Source of the DNA: Porticoccus sp964395715
Lineage (GTDB): Bacteria; Pseudomonadota; Gammaproteobacteria; Pseudomonadales; Porticoccaceae
Direction: 5' to 3'
Length of the DNA: 64,000 bases
Assembly: GCA_964395715.1 (NCBI GenBank)
Contig: CAYNAU010000005.1
Location: forward strand, 62,001-126,000
A model generated the notes under the pieces. It did not search any database. It worked only from the letters and a program-made list of their open reading frames with translations, and was not told the DNA's origin. Shown here one piece after another: positions 36,093 through 45,069 of the stretch. Positions within the stretch are counted from its first letter, which is position 1; the number at the start of each line of letters is the position of its first letter. The position numbers were made by a program, and so were the translations under genes.

Positions 36093-38243
36093 TCAGATTT
36101 GTTGTTTTAAATCAACAAACTGAACAATCTCTTCGACTGACTCACCGCGTTTTTTTCGATTGATCAGGGGTGGACAAAGATCATCGTTGTTGTAATAAAC
36201 AATGCACTCCAGGCACTGTATACACTCGTTGTAATCCACCTTGCCCTGCGGGGTGATCGCGGCGATTTCACACTTGTGTTTACAGAGCTGGCAAGGGCTG
36301 CCGCATTCACTGCGCCGGGTCAGCCATTCAAAGCGGTGGAACCACCCGAGTATTGCCAGACCCGCACCCAGGGGACACAGGTAACGGCAGTAGGCCTTGT
36401 GCACAAACAGACTCAGTACCAGCAAACCCACCGCGTAGAGCACGAATGGCCAGGAGCGCACAAACACCAGAGTAATCGCTGTTTTGAACGGCTCCACTTC
36501 TGACATTATTTCCGCCGCCGTCAACGAGTAAAAAGACACACCAACCAGGAAAATCAGCACCACGTACTTCACCAGCCACAGACGGGTGTGTACGCGGTAG
36601 GAAATTTTCCACTGGCGAATATTGAATTTTTTGGCGACCCAGCTGGCCATTTCCTGCAGTACTCCGAAAGGACAGAGCCAGCCACAGAACAGTCCACGGC
36701 CGATAATGAACAGGGAAATAAAGACATAGATCCACAGAATAAACAGCATCGGATCGATCAGGTAATCAGACCAGCGGAAACCGGAAACCATCGCCTGAAA
36801 AATGGTGAAAATATTGACCACCGACAGCTGCCCCTGGGCGTACCAGCCGATGAAAATCAGGGTAAACCAGAGAAAGCCCCAGCGCAGGCGGTGAAACAGT
36901 TTCGGGTAACGGCTGAGGCGGTGCTGGTACACCATGATGGCGGTCAGCAACACCAGGCTCAGTGACAACACCACCACCTCCCAGAAACGCCCCTTCCAGA
37001 CAATCACCCAGGGCGCATCGCGCTTCAGGTCATCTCCGACATTCTCGTTATAGACAAAGAATGACCCCGGCAACTGGTAGTCGGAGGGGAATGTCGAACT
37101 CAGTGTTTCAAACAGCATCCCCCGAGAACGGCTGACAACCAGTGACAGCTCCCAGGGTGCGCCGGGATCAAAATCCGACTGGGATTTGATGCGGAAAATT
37201 TTGCTGGTGGCGAAATTGCCAATGTAGGGAGAATTGACCACGTCAAAGTCATAGAAATTCATATCGCGGATTTCTATGGGCAGTTCCTGCTGGTGCACAG
37301 CGAGGCGGTCCGGCACCGAACCGGGCACAAAGTCCTCACCGACAAAGCTGTAATCACCGTCGGCCATCACTGCCACAGCGTGATTACCCGGCCCCAGCTC
37401 CCTGAGTAACCGCTGGTAATCCGTGTCCCCCAGCAGGTTCCTGCCGATGTCGGGCACATTCAGGTAGCCGTAATAAAATTCGATAAAGGTGCCATCGCCA
37501 TCTTCATCGGCGACGTCATTGAGGTTTTCTACGGCAGTTCCGGTAAATGCTTCCACCACTTCGTCGTGGGTGATACGGACATGCCGGATATAGCCACGCT
37601 GTAATAATTCGTCCCAACTCAGGGGGTGAAATTCCCCGGTTTTGACGGTAGCAATCGCCCTGGGTTCAAAACCCTCCAGGGTTTCACGGGCCACTTTCAG
37701 CGCCGACAGTAGTACCGTTTCGTTGACAGCAATTACAGAGGCCGTCGCCTTGGTAATCCCGTCGATATACACGTTGGCCCCCGCCCGCTGTTTGCCGACC
37801 TTGATGTTGTCGGCCACAGAAAGCCCCTTGTACTGCTGCAGAAATTCCAGCAGCGGCGGTTCGCCGAGGCCGTGAAGAAAGATGGGCTCATGGTGCTTGA
37901 GCAGCTTGACCCCTTTGAAAATGCCCTGGGTATCGATACCCACCAGCACATTGACGACGTCGCCGGAAAATCCGGGAATCGCCACAAAATCATTGGATTC
38001 GAAGAGATAACCGAGTAATGCCGCACCGCGGAATACCGGCCAGATACCCAGCGCGGTATCTTTTTCACCCAGCTCACTGGCGGTGGGAAAAATGTCTCGC
38101 CAGCTTTCGGTCCCCTGCCAGTTAGACCGCAATTCCTGGCTGTCTTCATCGGGTGCCGCATGCACGGTAAACCCTGACAGAAGGGCGAAGATCAGCAGCC
38201 CGGTCAGCCACAGCGCCTGTGCCAACCCGTTTTTCGCAAACAT
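36093..38243 (-). CDS. NosR-like flavin- and iron-sulfur membrane protein
   Basis: 716 residues from ATG 38243, with AAGGA 8 bases upstream (ATG 38261 has no such site). Signal peptide, then a periplasmic FMN-binding domain (about 65-180) whose DGITKATAS places Thr167 at the flavinylation position used by ApbE. About five or six membrane helices follow (440-680), with two CxxxCP motifs (CGWLCPFG, CRYLCPLG) and cysteine clusters CGSPCQLCKHKC and CIQCLEC for Fe-S centres. The layout is that of NosR/RnfCDG-like electron-transfer proteins, yet no nos genes are present. Instead it follows the PQQ dehydrogenase gene. Confidence 0.85.
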   Translation of the reverse strand: MFAKNGLAQALWLTGLLIFALLSGFTVHAAPDEDSQELRSNWQGTESWRDIFPTASELGEKDTALGIWPVFRGAALLGYLFESNDFVAIPGFSGDVVNVLVGIDTQGIFKGVKLLKHHEPIFLHGLGEPPLLEFLQQYKGLSVADNIKVGKQRAGANVYIDGITKATASVIAVNETVLLSALKVARETLEGFEPRAIATVKTGEFHPLSWDELLQRGYIRHVRITHDEVVEAFTGTAVENLNDVADEDGDGTFIEFYYGYLNVPDIGRNLLGDTDYQRLLRELGPGNHAVAVMADGDYSFVGEDFVPGSVPDRLAVHQQELPIEIRDMNFYDFDVVNSPYIGNFATSKIFRIKSQSDFDPGAPWELSLVVSRSRGMLFETLSSTFPSDYQLPGSFFVYNENVGDDLKRDAPWVIVWKGRFWEVVVLSLSLVLLTAIMVYQHRLSRYPKLFHRLRWGFLWFTLIFIGWYAQGQLSVVNIFTIFQAMVSGFRWSDYLIDPMLFILWIYVFISLFIIGRGLFCGWLCPFGVLQEMASWVAKKFNIRQWKISYRVHTRLWLVKYVVLIFLVGVSFYSLTAAEIMSEVEPFKTAITLVFVRSWPFVLYAVGLLVLSLFVHKAYCRYLCPLGAGLAILGWFHRFEWLTRRSECGSPCQLCKHKCEIAAITPQGKVDYNECIQCLECIVYYNNDDLCPPLINRKKRGESVEEIVQFVDLKQQI

Positions 38244-38339
38244 CCGTTCAATCCTTACCATCGCAGCAACCAGCGCGCGTATTTATTATCGGAATTCAGG
38301 TGGTAATGATTCGGCTTGATAAGCCGTCAGGCAGACATC

Positions 38340-38366
38340 GGCCCGATGTACGAAGTACACCGGGCC
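38340..38366. promoter_or_regulatory. Long hairpin between PQQ dehydrogenase and NosR-like genes
   Basis: A 12-bp stem (38340-38351 with 38355-38366, one wobble or mismatch) closed by a GAA loop. No T-run follows on the minus strand (a weak one follows on the plus). In the minus-strand transcript it may stabilise the 3' end of a strongly expressed dehydrogenase mRNA or partly attenuate the downstream gene. Confidence 0.5.
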
Positions 38367-38389
38367 TTTGCCTTTACTGCTACGGAGAA

Positions 38390-40174
38390 TCAGGATTTGG
38401 GAAGTTTAAAGGCCCAAACAGTGCCGCCCTGGTTCAGGTAGTTGACGCGCTTGGCCACGTCGCCACCCCACAGAGGCACAGCACCACCCCAACCGGAGAT
38501 AACCGCTACGAACTGCTCACCGTCCTGTTCCCAGGTGATCGGGGAGCCGACGATGCCGGAACCGGTCTGGAACTTGTACAGCACTTTACCGCTGTTGGCA
38601 TCGAGGCCGTACAGGTAACCCTCGGGCGTACCGGTGAACACCAGACCACCAGCAGTGGTCAGCACACCACCCCAGAGAGGCGCGTTGTTTTTGAATTCCC
38701 ACTTGATCTCGCCGGTTTTCGGATCAATGGCTTTCAGAGAACCAATGTGATCTTCGAAAATGGGCTTGATGGTGAAGCCGGCACCCAGGTAAGCAGCGCC
38801 TTTCTTGTAGGAAATCGGCTCGTTCCAGATATCCATACCCCACTCGTTGGAGGGTACGTAGAACAGACCGGTATCTTTACTGAAGGCCATCGGCATCCAG
38901 TTTTTACCACCGAGGAAGGACGGGATGGCAAACACGGAGTTACCTTTTTTGCCGTCTTCGCTGTCAGCCGGGTTACCGGGACGGTTCTCAGGCATCCAGA
39001 TTGGCGCACCTTTGTCGTCCAGGCCGCTGGCCCAGTTGATGTTTTTCACAAACGGAACGCCGCGGATGAAATCACCGTTGGTGCGATCCAGCACGTAGAA
39101 ATAGCCGTTACGGTCAGCGGTTGCCGCTGCCTTCACAGTTTTTCCACCGGCCTTGTAGTCAAAGGGAATCAGCTCGTTAACGCCATCGTAGTCCCAGCCA
39201 TCATGGGGTGTGGTCTGGAAGTGCCAGGCGATTTTACCAGTGTCGGCATCAATCGCGACGCGGGAAGACGTGTAGAGGTTGTTACCGGGACGAGTGTGAG
39301 AGTTCCACGGAGCCGGGTTACCAGTACCGACATAAATCAGGTTGGTTTCCGGATCGTAGGTACCACCGTTCCAGGTTGCACCGCCGCCCTGCTTCCAGAG
39401 GTCGCCGGGCCAGGTTTTACCTGCTTCACCGCCGGTAATGCCGTTTTCCTTCCCGTTCAGGTAGCCCATGTGGCCTTCGATGACCGGACGGGTCCAGACC
39501 AGCTCACCGGTTTTGGCGTTGCGGGCATCAACCTTACCGATGATACCGAACTCACCACCGGAAACACCGGTAACCACCATGCCTTTAATGATTTGAGGCG
39601 CAGAGGTGAAAGAATAACCGGCTTTGTAGTCGGCGATTTTCTTCTGCCAGACCACCTTGCCGGTTTTACGGTCCAGGGCCACCAGTTTGGCGTCCAGGGT
39701 GCCGAAAATCACCAGGTCGTCATACAGCGCGGCGCCACGGTTAATCACATCACAGCAGGGCATGATATTGTCGGGAAGACGCGCATCGTACTGCCACAGT
39801 TCCTCACCAGTGACACTATCAATGGCAAACAGACGGGAGTAGGAACCGGTGATGTACATCACGCCGTCTTTCACCAGAGGCTGTGATTCCTGTCCACGCT
39901 GCTTCTCGCCACCGAGGGAGAAAGCCCAGGCGGGGCGCAATTCTTGAACATTACTTGTGTCGAGTGTTTTCAGCGGGCTATAGCGCTGGGCTTTCGGGCC
40001 GAGGCCATAGCTCACCACATCATCGGTAGTCGCCTGGTCATTAAGAATGTCGGCATCCGTTACCGGACTGAATGATGCGGCCTGAGCGCCAACTGCTACA
40101 GCACTGAACAGCGCCGCAGCCAGCGTCGAGTATGCGAACTGCTTATAGTTCGATCTATGATTACGCAATTTCAT
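38390..40174 (-). CDS. PQQ-dependent alcohol dehydrogenase, probable lanthanide type
   Basis: 594 residues from ATG 40174, with AGGAG upstream. Signal peptide (about 1-32), then the eight-bladed quinoprotein propeller. It oxidises alcohols in the periplasm with electrons to cytochrome c. Adjacent Cys140-Cys141 (MPCCDV) form the family vicinal disulfide, and likely metal ligands are Glu208, Asn286 and Asp328. The segment WDYDGVNE carries a second Asp (330) two residues after Asp328, the arrangement of XoxF and PedH lanthanide enzymes. Overall it is most like ExaA/PedE/PedH. Related neighbours are the cytochrome c and aldehyde dehydrogenase. Confidence 0.92.
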   Translation of the reverse strand: MKLRNHRSNYKQFAYSTLAAALFSAVAVGAQAASFSPVTDADILNDQATTDDVVSYGLGPKAQRYSPLKTLDTSNVQELRPAWAFSLGGEKQRGQESQPLVKDGVMYITGSYSRLFAIDSVTGEELWQYDARLPDNIMPCCDVINRGAALYDDLVIFGTLDAKLVALDRKTGKVVWQKKIADYKAGYSFTSAPQIIKGMVVTGVSGGEFGIIGKVDARNAKTGELVWTRPVIEGHMGYLNGKENGITGGEAGKTWPGDLWKQGGGATWNGGTYDPETNLIYVGTGNPAPWNSHTRPGNNLYTSSRVAIDADTGKIAWHFQTTPHDGWDYDGVNELIPFDYKAGGKTVKAAATADRNGYFYVLDRTNGDFIRGVPFVKNINWASGLDDKGAPIWMPENRPGNPADSEDGKKGNSVFAIPSFLGGKNWMPMAFSKDTGLFYVPSNEWGMDIWNEPISYKKGAAYLGAGFTIKPIFEDHIGSLKAIDPKTGEIKWEFKNNAPLWGGVLTTAGGLVFTGTPEGYLYGLDANSGKVLYKFQTGSGIVGSPITWEQDGEQFVAVISGWGGAVPLWGGDVAKRVNYLNQGGTVWAFKLPKS

Positions 40175-40551
40175 CTCTAGAGCTCCTGTTTCTCTTATCT
40201 TTCTCAAATGCTTTTATGCTTAGGCGCGACTATTTAATTCCCCACACCATTTTTTATCTGGGAAACTAAATAATTTAAAAGTTAGGATTTCCCATACGAC
40301 CAAGTATCTGCCTGCACATAGCTGTCAACAATGACACTTGGGAATGAACTAAGCTCGTCAATAAGTAGGACGACATCGACCTGATAAGAGGGTCAAATTT
40401 TTATCAAAACGAGTCGCCAGGCACCCATAATCACTCTTGACCGCAAGACTAAGCATAGTCCACCCACAGGAAAACGACGGGTAAAACGAACCACCACGGG
40501 AACCCCGAATATGGTAGATTGCCGGCGTTTTCACGGAGATAAAGACCAGAG
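40175..40551. other. Divergent intergenic region, no gene seen
   Basis: 377 bases between the PQQ dehydrogenase (minus) and aguA (plus). AT-rich in its first 150 bases. It must contain the dehydrogenase promoter. I find no confident -35/-10 pair with proper spacing in either direction. A TTGACC at 40437-40442 lacks a -10 at the right distance. Confidence 0.5.
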
Positions 40552-41610
40552 ATGACCGCACCGAATATCCGCTTGCCCGCGGAGTGGGAACCACAGGATG
40601 CCATCCAGCTCACTTGGCCCCACAAAGCCACCGACTGGGAGCCCCTGCTGCCCGACGTCATTCCCGTTTACGAGCGACTGGTGCAGTTACTGACAGCCAG
40701 AGGGCATGTGATTATTGGTGCTCCGGCGGATGAAATTGAGGCCATACAGCAGCGGTTTTCAGCCTTGGGTGTGCCCGAGGAAAAACTGCACCTCTACCCG
40801 GTGGTATCCGACGACACTTGGGCCCGGGATCACGGCCCCATCACCGTGACAGAAGACAACGCCCTCTGCCTGCTGGATTACCAGTTCAATGGCTGGGGAG
40901 AGAAATACGCCTTTCAGCAGGACAACCGCATTAGCGGGGATCTGTTTCGCCAGGGCGCCTTCCCCGGTGCAACCCTGCAACCAAAAACCCTGGTATTGGA
41001 GGGCGGCTCCATCGAAAGCGATGGCGAGGGCACGTTGCTCACCACCGCCGCCTGTTTGCTGAACCCCAATCGCAACCCCGCCCTGAGCCGTGAGGAGATT
41101 GAGCAACAGCTGTGCGCTGATCTGGGCATTCGAAAAATCAACTGGCTCAACCACGGTGCCATGGAAGGTGACGACACCGATTGCCATATCGACACCCTCG
41201 CCAGGCTCTGCCCGAATAACGTTATTGTTTATCAGGCCTGCGATGACGAATCCGACAGTCACTACGCTGAGCTGCAACAGATGGCCGGTGAACTGGAAGC
41301 CATGACCAGCGCCGACGGACAGCCCTACCAGCTGGTGCCCATGCCCTGGCCCTCGGCAAAATACGACGAAGACGGCCACCGGCTGCCTGCCACCTACGCC
41401 AACTTCCTGATTTTCAATGGCATGGTGATCGTTCCCACCTACCGGGATGCCAATGACGAAGCGGCTCTGGCACAGATGGCCATGGCCTTCCCGGGCTATG
41501 ACATTCAGGGGCTTGATTGCCTGCCAATAATCCACCAGCATGGCAGTCTTCACTGCATTACCATGCAACTGCCCAGGGGCGTAGTGGCCCCGGCAGCGCA
41601 ACAAAAGTAA
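40552..41610 (+). CDS. aguA: Agmatine deiminase
   Basis: 352 residues. It hydrolyses agmatine to N-carbamoylputrescine and ammonia. The guanidino-modifying fold is marked by LPAEWEPQDAIQLTWPH, DDTWARDHGPI, LEGGSIESDGEGTLLTT, HGAMEGDDTDCHIDTLARL and the catalytic Cys near the C terminus in HGSLHCITMQLPRG. It lies 16 bases before the next enzyme of the same pathway, so the pair is an operon for putrescine formation from agmatine. Confidence 0.95.
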   Translation: MTAPNIRLPAEWEPQDAIQLTWPHKATDWEPLLPDVIPVYERLVQLLTARGHVIIGAPADEIEAIQQRFSALGVPEEKLHLYPVVSDDTWARDHGPITVTEDNALCLLDYQFNGWGEKYAFQQDNRISGDLFRQGAFPGATLQPKTLVLEGGSIESDGEGTLLTTAACLLNPNRNPALSREEIEQQLCADLGIRKINWLNHGAMEGDDTDCHIDTLARLCPNNVIVYQACDDESDSHYAELQQMAGELEAMTSADGQPYQLVPMPWPSAKYDEDGHRLPATYANFLIFNGMVIVPTYRDANDEAALAQMAMAFPGYDIQGLDCLPIIHQHGSLHCITMQLPRGVVAPAAQQK

Positions 41611-41626
41611 CAGGGGTAAACACCTT

Positions 41627-42508
41627 ATGACCGAGCTGACCATTGGTGTTGTGCAGCACGCTTGCGGTGCTGATGTCGACGCAAACCTGAAAAAAACCGT
41701 GGAAGGTATTCGCACCACGGCCAGCCAGGGTGCGAAATTGGTAGTGCTTCAGGAACTGCACCGCAGCCTGTACTTCTGTCAGCAGGAAAACCCCGATCTG
41801 TTTGACCTGGCGGAAACCATTCCCGGCCCCAGCACCGACACACTCGGAGCGCTGGCCAAAGAACTGGGTGTGGTGATCGTTTCCTCACTGTTTGAACGCC
41901 GGGCCGCCGGGCTTTATCACAACACGGCGGTAGTGCTGGACAGCGACGGCAGTATCGCCGGCAAATACCGCAAGATGCATATCCCGGATGACCCCGGTTA
42001 CTACGAGAAATTCTACTTCACCCCCGGCGACCTCGGTTTTGCTCCTATTCAGACCTCCGTCGGCAAACTCGGTGTACTGGTGTGCTGGGACCAGTGGTTC
42101 CCCGAAGGGGCCCGACTGATGGCCATGGCTGGCGCCGACCTGCTGATTTACCCGACGGCCATTGGCTGGCACCCACCCGATGACGAAGCCGAAAAACAGC
42201 GCCAGCGCGATGCCTGGATCACCATCCAGCGCGCCCATGCCGTCGCCAACGGTCTGCCGGTGATCAGCGTCAACCGCATCGGCCACGAACCGGACCCGGA
42301 TGGCGGACCCGGCGCAGAGTTTTGGGGCTCCAGCTTTGTCGCCGGACCACAGGGTGAAATTCTCTGGCAGGCAGATACCGAAAGCGAAAGCTTTGCTGCG
42401 GTGAAAGTAGATTTGGCCCGGGGTGAGGACGTGCGCCGTATGTGGCCCTACCTGCGGGACCGGCGGGTTGATCATTACACTGATCTGACCAAGCTCTACC
42501 GGGACTGA
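41627..42508 (+). CDS. aguB: N-carbamoylputrescine amidase
   Basis: 293 residues of the nitrilase superfamily. It converts N-carbamoylputrescine to putrescine, CO2 and ammonia. The catalytic triad is visible: Glu in VLQELHRSLYFC, Lys in GKYRKMHIPDDPGYYEK and Cys in GVLVCWDQWFPEGARL. The EKFYFTPGD stretch is typical of this subfamily. It directly follows aguA, which makes its substrate. Confidence 0.95.
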   Translation: MTELTIGVVQHACGADVDANLKKTVEGIRTTASQGAKLVVLQELHRSLYFCQQENPDLFDLAETIPGPSTDTLGALAKELGVVIVSSLFERRAAGLYHNTAVVLDSDGSIAGKYRKMHIPDDPGYYEKFYFTPGDLGFAPIQTSVGKLGVLVCWDQWFPEGARLMAMAGADLLIYPTAIGWHPPDDEAEKQRQRDAWITIQRAHAVANGLPVISVNRIGHEPDPDGGPGAEFWGSSFVAGPQGEILWQADTESESFAAVKVDLARGEDVRRMWPYLRDRRVDHYTDLTKLYRD

Positions 42509-42542
42509 ACATTCCCGGCAGCTTGATCGCATAAACCACCGG

Positions 42543-43220
42543 CTAGACCGTGGAACTGGCCTCCCGTTGCGGCGCGACCACTACCACAAAATAGATATAC
42601 AGCGAAATTAGCGCCGCAAAAAAACACCACACGGAAATAAAGGCCAGTTTGAACATCGCAGTGGTGAGGATCGCTGCGAGCAACATCAGCACACCAAGGA
42701 TCCGGTAGGTCTGCTGTACCGACAGCAACAAAGGCAGCAGCACAATCGCCATGTAGGCGAGGGTCACCACTGTTCGTGGCAGCACACTGTCGTAGAGAAG
42801 CGTCGTGCGGTACACCAGCGAGTGATGAACCTCCTCAACCGCCAGCCAGCCGGGATTCAGCCACAGCGGCGCATAAGTGCTGAGAGCAAACACCACGCCC
42901 AATAATGTCAACAACAGGAACAGCCCCTTGTAGCGTTGCTCCGGCTCCGCCAGGTAACAGGAAAACGGGATCACCACCGGCCAAATTACATGGGAAAACA
43001 ACAGGAACCCCATTGCCGATGATCGCACTAGCTCGGGATCATTCGTGCCCAGCGACCACCAGACAACCCCCTCGATAGCCTGCTGAACACCAAACAGCAG
43101 CGGCAAGGCAGGGAATACTCCAGTTAAACGATTAAAACCCTCCGCCTTTTTTAAACAGGCAATCCCCCCGCCTGTGAGAACGGCGGCAGCGGCAAAACTG
43201 ACGGTGGTTGAATAGCACAT
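42543..43220 (-). CDS. DUF6629-like multi-pass membrane protein
   Basis: 225 residues with about seven hydrophobic helices. The opening MCYSTTVSFAAAAVLTGGG and PLLFGVQQAIEGVVWW fit the DUF6629 membrane family. No function is known. It converges with aguB and is the last chromosomal gene before the island. Confidence 0.7.
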   Translation of the reverse strand: MCYSTTVSFAAAAVLTGGGIACLKKAEGFNRLTGVFPALPLLFGVQQAIEGVVWWSLGTNDPELVRSSAMGFLLFSHVIWPVVIPFSCYLAEPEQRYKGLFLLLTLLGVVFALSTYAPLWLNPGWLAVEEVHHSLVYRTTLLYDSVLPRTVVTLAYMAIVLLPLLLSVQQTYRILGVLMLLAAILTTAMFKLAFISVWCFFAALISLYIYFVVVVAPQREASSTV

Positions 43221-43364
43221 CGTTTGTCCGGCTTATTGGCACCAGTATTGTGAGTATAGCCAAGCCGTTTTTTTGGGATTTTGGAGACAGTTGTCTGAGT
43301 GACATCTCTGTTGATGTTTAGATTATTGCCTGAAGAAGCGATTTAGTTATTGGGAAATATTCAT

Positions 43365-43398
43365 AAAAAAGCCCCGACCTTTCGGTCGGGGCTTTTTT
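43365..43398. terminator. Strong terminator, probably the original tRNA-Leu terminator
   Basis: A 15-bp stem including A/T tracts (43365-43379 with 43384-43398) and a TTTC loop, able to work in both directions. It stands just outside the left island repeat (43401-43418). In the uninterrupted chromosome it would sit immediately behind tRNA-Leu, so it is likely the terminator displaced from that gene by the insertion. Confidence 0.85.
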
Positions 43399-43400
43399 AT

Positions 43401-43418
43401 TGAGATGGTGCCAAGGCC
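43401..43418 (+). repeat. Distal attachment-site copy (imperfect tRNA-Leu end)
   Basis: TGAGATGGTGCCAAGGCC repeats 58341-58359 (TGATATGGTGCCCAAGGCC) with one substitution and one missing C. It is read here on the plus strand, in direct orientation, as expected for a site-specific recombinase using the tRNA 3' end. The missing base would not matter since this copy need not fold as tRNA. Confidence 0.7.
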
Positions 43419-43480
43419 TCACCCACATCTAAAACCTATCTTATTGATTACATTGAACACCAATGCTTCTTGTTTAATAT

Positions 43481-43510
43481 GTACCCCCAATAATACCCCC
43501 TAAAGTTAAC
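43481..43510 (+). repeat. Paired TACCCCC motifs near left island end
   Basis: TACCCCC occurs at 43482-43488 and 43494-43500. The surrounding 30 bases align with 58224-58251 at the integrase end (both begin GTACCCCC and end AAC). Likely arm-type binding sites for the integrase or its directionality factor. No gene lies in 43221-43556. Confidence 0.6.
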
Positions 43511-43556
43511 TGCTGGCGGTGCTTTTAGAGGGCATTATCAACTTACAGCGTAATGT

Positions 43557-45020
43557 TTAACTCTCGACCAGTTCCAACTCGCCCACAACCCCTCGAAATT
43601 CCTCCAACGCCGCCTCTAATTGCTCAACAATTTCCTGAGCCAAAATCTCTGGGGGTGGCAGGTTTTCGGTGTCTTCCAGGGATTCGTCCTTGAGCCAGAA
43701 GATATCGAGGTTGGTTTTGTCGCGAGCGATAAGTTCGTCGTAAGTGAAGGACTTCCAGCGTTTATTGTTTTCAGATTCCTTTCGTTTGCTACGATCACCG
43801 GATTTGTAGCATTCGATGAACTCATCGAAGTCACTCAGGGCCAGGCGGTTTTGTTTTAGGGTCTTATGGACGTTGGTACGGTAGTCGTAAACCCAGAGTT
43901 TTCTGGTCCAGGCGGTTTTGGAGGCGGGTTTGGCGTCGAAGAAGATGACGTTCGCCTTGACACCCTGGGCATAGAAGATGCCAGTGGGTAGGCGCAGTAA
44001 GGTGTGGAGGTCACAGCGTTCTAGCAGGTTTTTGCGCACGGTTTCGCCGGCGCCGCCTTCGAAAAGGACGTTATCCGGCACCACCACGGCGGCCTTGCCG
44101 TCGATCTTGAGCATGTTGGCGATGTGTTGCACGAAGTTGAGCTGTTTGTTGGAGGTGGTGGCCCAAAAGTCTTCGCGCTCATAGACCAGCTTTTCCTGTT
44201 CTTTTTTACCTGTCTTTTCGTTGATGACGGTAATGGAGCTCTTTTTACCAAAGGGCGGATTGGCCAGGACCATATCGACCTTATCATCCCCCACTTCTTT
44301 GGCCAGGGCATCATTGGCGCTAATCGGGCATTCATCGCCACCGATACCGTGCAGGTATAAGTTCATGGCACATAAGCGCACCACGCTATCGACAATATCG
44401 TTACCGCGTAAGGCGTGTTCTTTGAGATGACGTTGTTCTTTTTTGGAGGTAGCCTGCCCCGCCATGTAATCGTGAGCGGCCAATAAAAAGCCGCCGGTAC
44501 CACAGGCGGGATCGGCCACGGTGTCGGTGGGTTTGGGTTGCATCACCTCCACCATCGCCTGAATTAACGGGCGCGGGGTAAAGTATTGCCCGGCACCGCC
44601 TTTTACATCCTGCGCATTACGTTCCAACAAACCTTCGTAGATGTCGCCTTTCACATCCGCCGGCAAGGTAGACCACTGCTCCTTGTCGATCATCTTGATC
44701 AAGCGTTCCAGCTTGGCGGGGTCCTGGATTTTATTTTGCGCCTTGCGGAAGATGGTACCTAACATGCCACCTTCCTTACCCAGGCTTTCCAGGGTATGGC
44801 GGTATTGCAGTTCCAAATCATCGCCATCGAGCTTGACCAAATGGCCCCAATTGAATTTAGTCGGCACCTGCACTTGCTGACCGGCCTTATCACGCTCATC
44901 AGCCATTTTGAGGAAGATTAAATAGGTGATCTGTTCTACATAATCCCCATAACCCACACCGTCATCACGTAAGACGTGGGCATAGTTCCAGACTTTATTG
45001 ACTATTTCTGCTGCGCTCAT
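43557..45020 (-). CDS. hsdM: Type I restriction-modification methyltransferase subunit
   Basis: 487 residues. An N6-adenine methyltransferase subunit acting with HsdS. The N-terminal helical HsdM domain (AAEIVNKVWNYAHVLRDDGVGYGDYVEQI) is followed by the SAM motif VADPACGTGGFLLAAHDY and the catalytic NPPFGKKSS. Unusually it is the last gene of the block, separated from hsdS by about 4.1 kb holding three other genes. Its own start lies about 50 bases after hamB, so it may still be cotranscribed. Base composition is higher in GC than the genes just upstream. Confidence 0.95.
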   Translation of the reverse strand: MSAAEIVNKVWNYAHVLRDDGVGYGDYVEQITYLIFLKMADERDKAGQQVQVPTKFNWGHLVKLDGDDLELQYRHTLESLGKEGGMLGTIFRKAQNKIQDPAKLERLIKMIDKEQWSTLPADVKGDIYEGLLERNAQDVKGGAGQYFTPRPLIQAMVEVMQPKPTDTVADPACGTGGFLLAAHDYMAGQATSKKEQRHLKEHALRGNDIVDSVVRLCAMNLYLHGIGGDECPISANDALAKEVGDDKVDMVLANPPFGKKSSITVINEKTGKKEQEKLVYEREDFWATTSNKQLNFVQHIANMLKIDGKAAVVVPDNVLFEGGAGETVRKNLLERCDLHTLLRLPTGIFYAQGVKANVIFFDAKPASKTAWTRKLWVYDYRTNVHKTLKQNRLALSDFDEFIECYKSGDRSKRKESENNKRWKSFTYDELIARDKTNLDIFWLKDESLEDTENLPPPEILAQEIVEQLEAALEEFRGVVGELELVES

Positions 45021-45069
45021 ATTTTTTATGCTTAATAATTTATTATTTCTGTATGTTTAATAGATGTAA

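Noticed and set aside
38219..39886. 555-codon open frame on the plus strand opposite the PQQ dehydrogenase
   Set aside because: It lies antisense to a clear quinoprotein gene, has no family resemblance, and arises from codon bias of the real gene.
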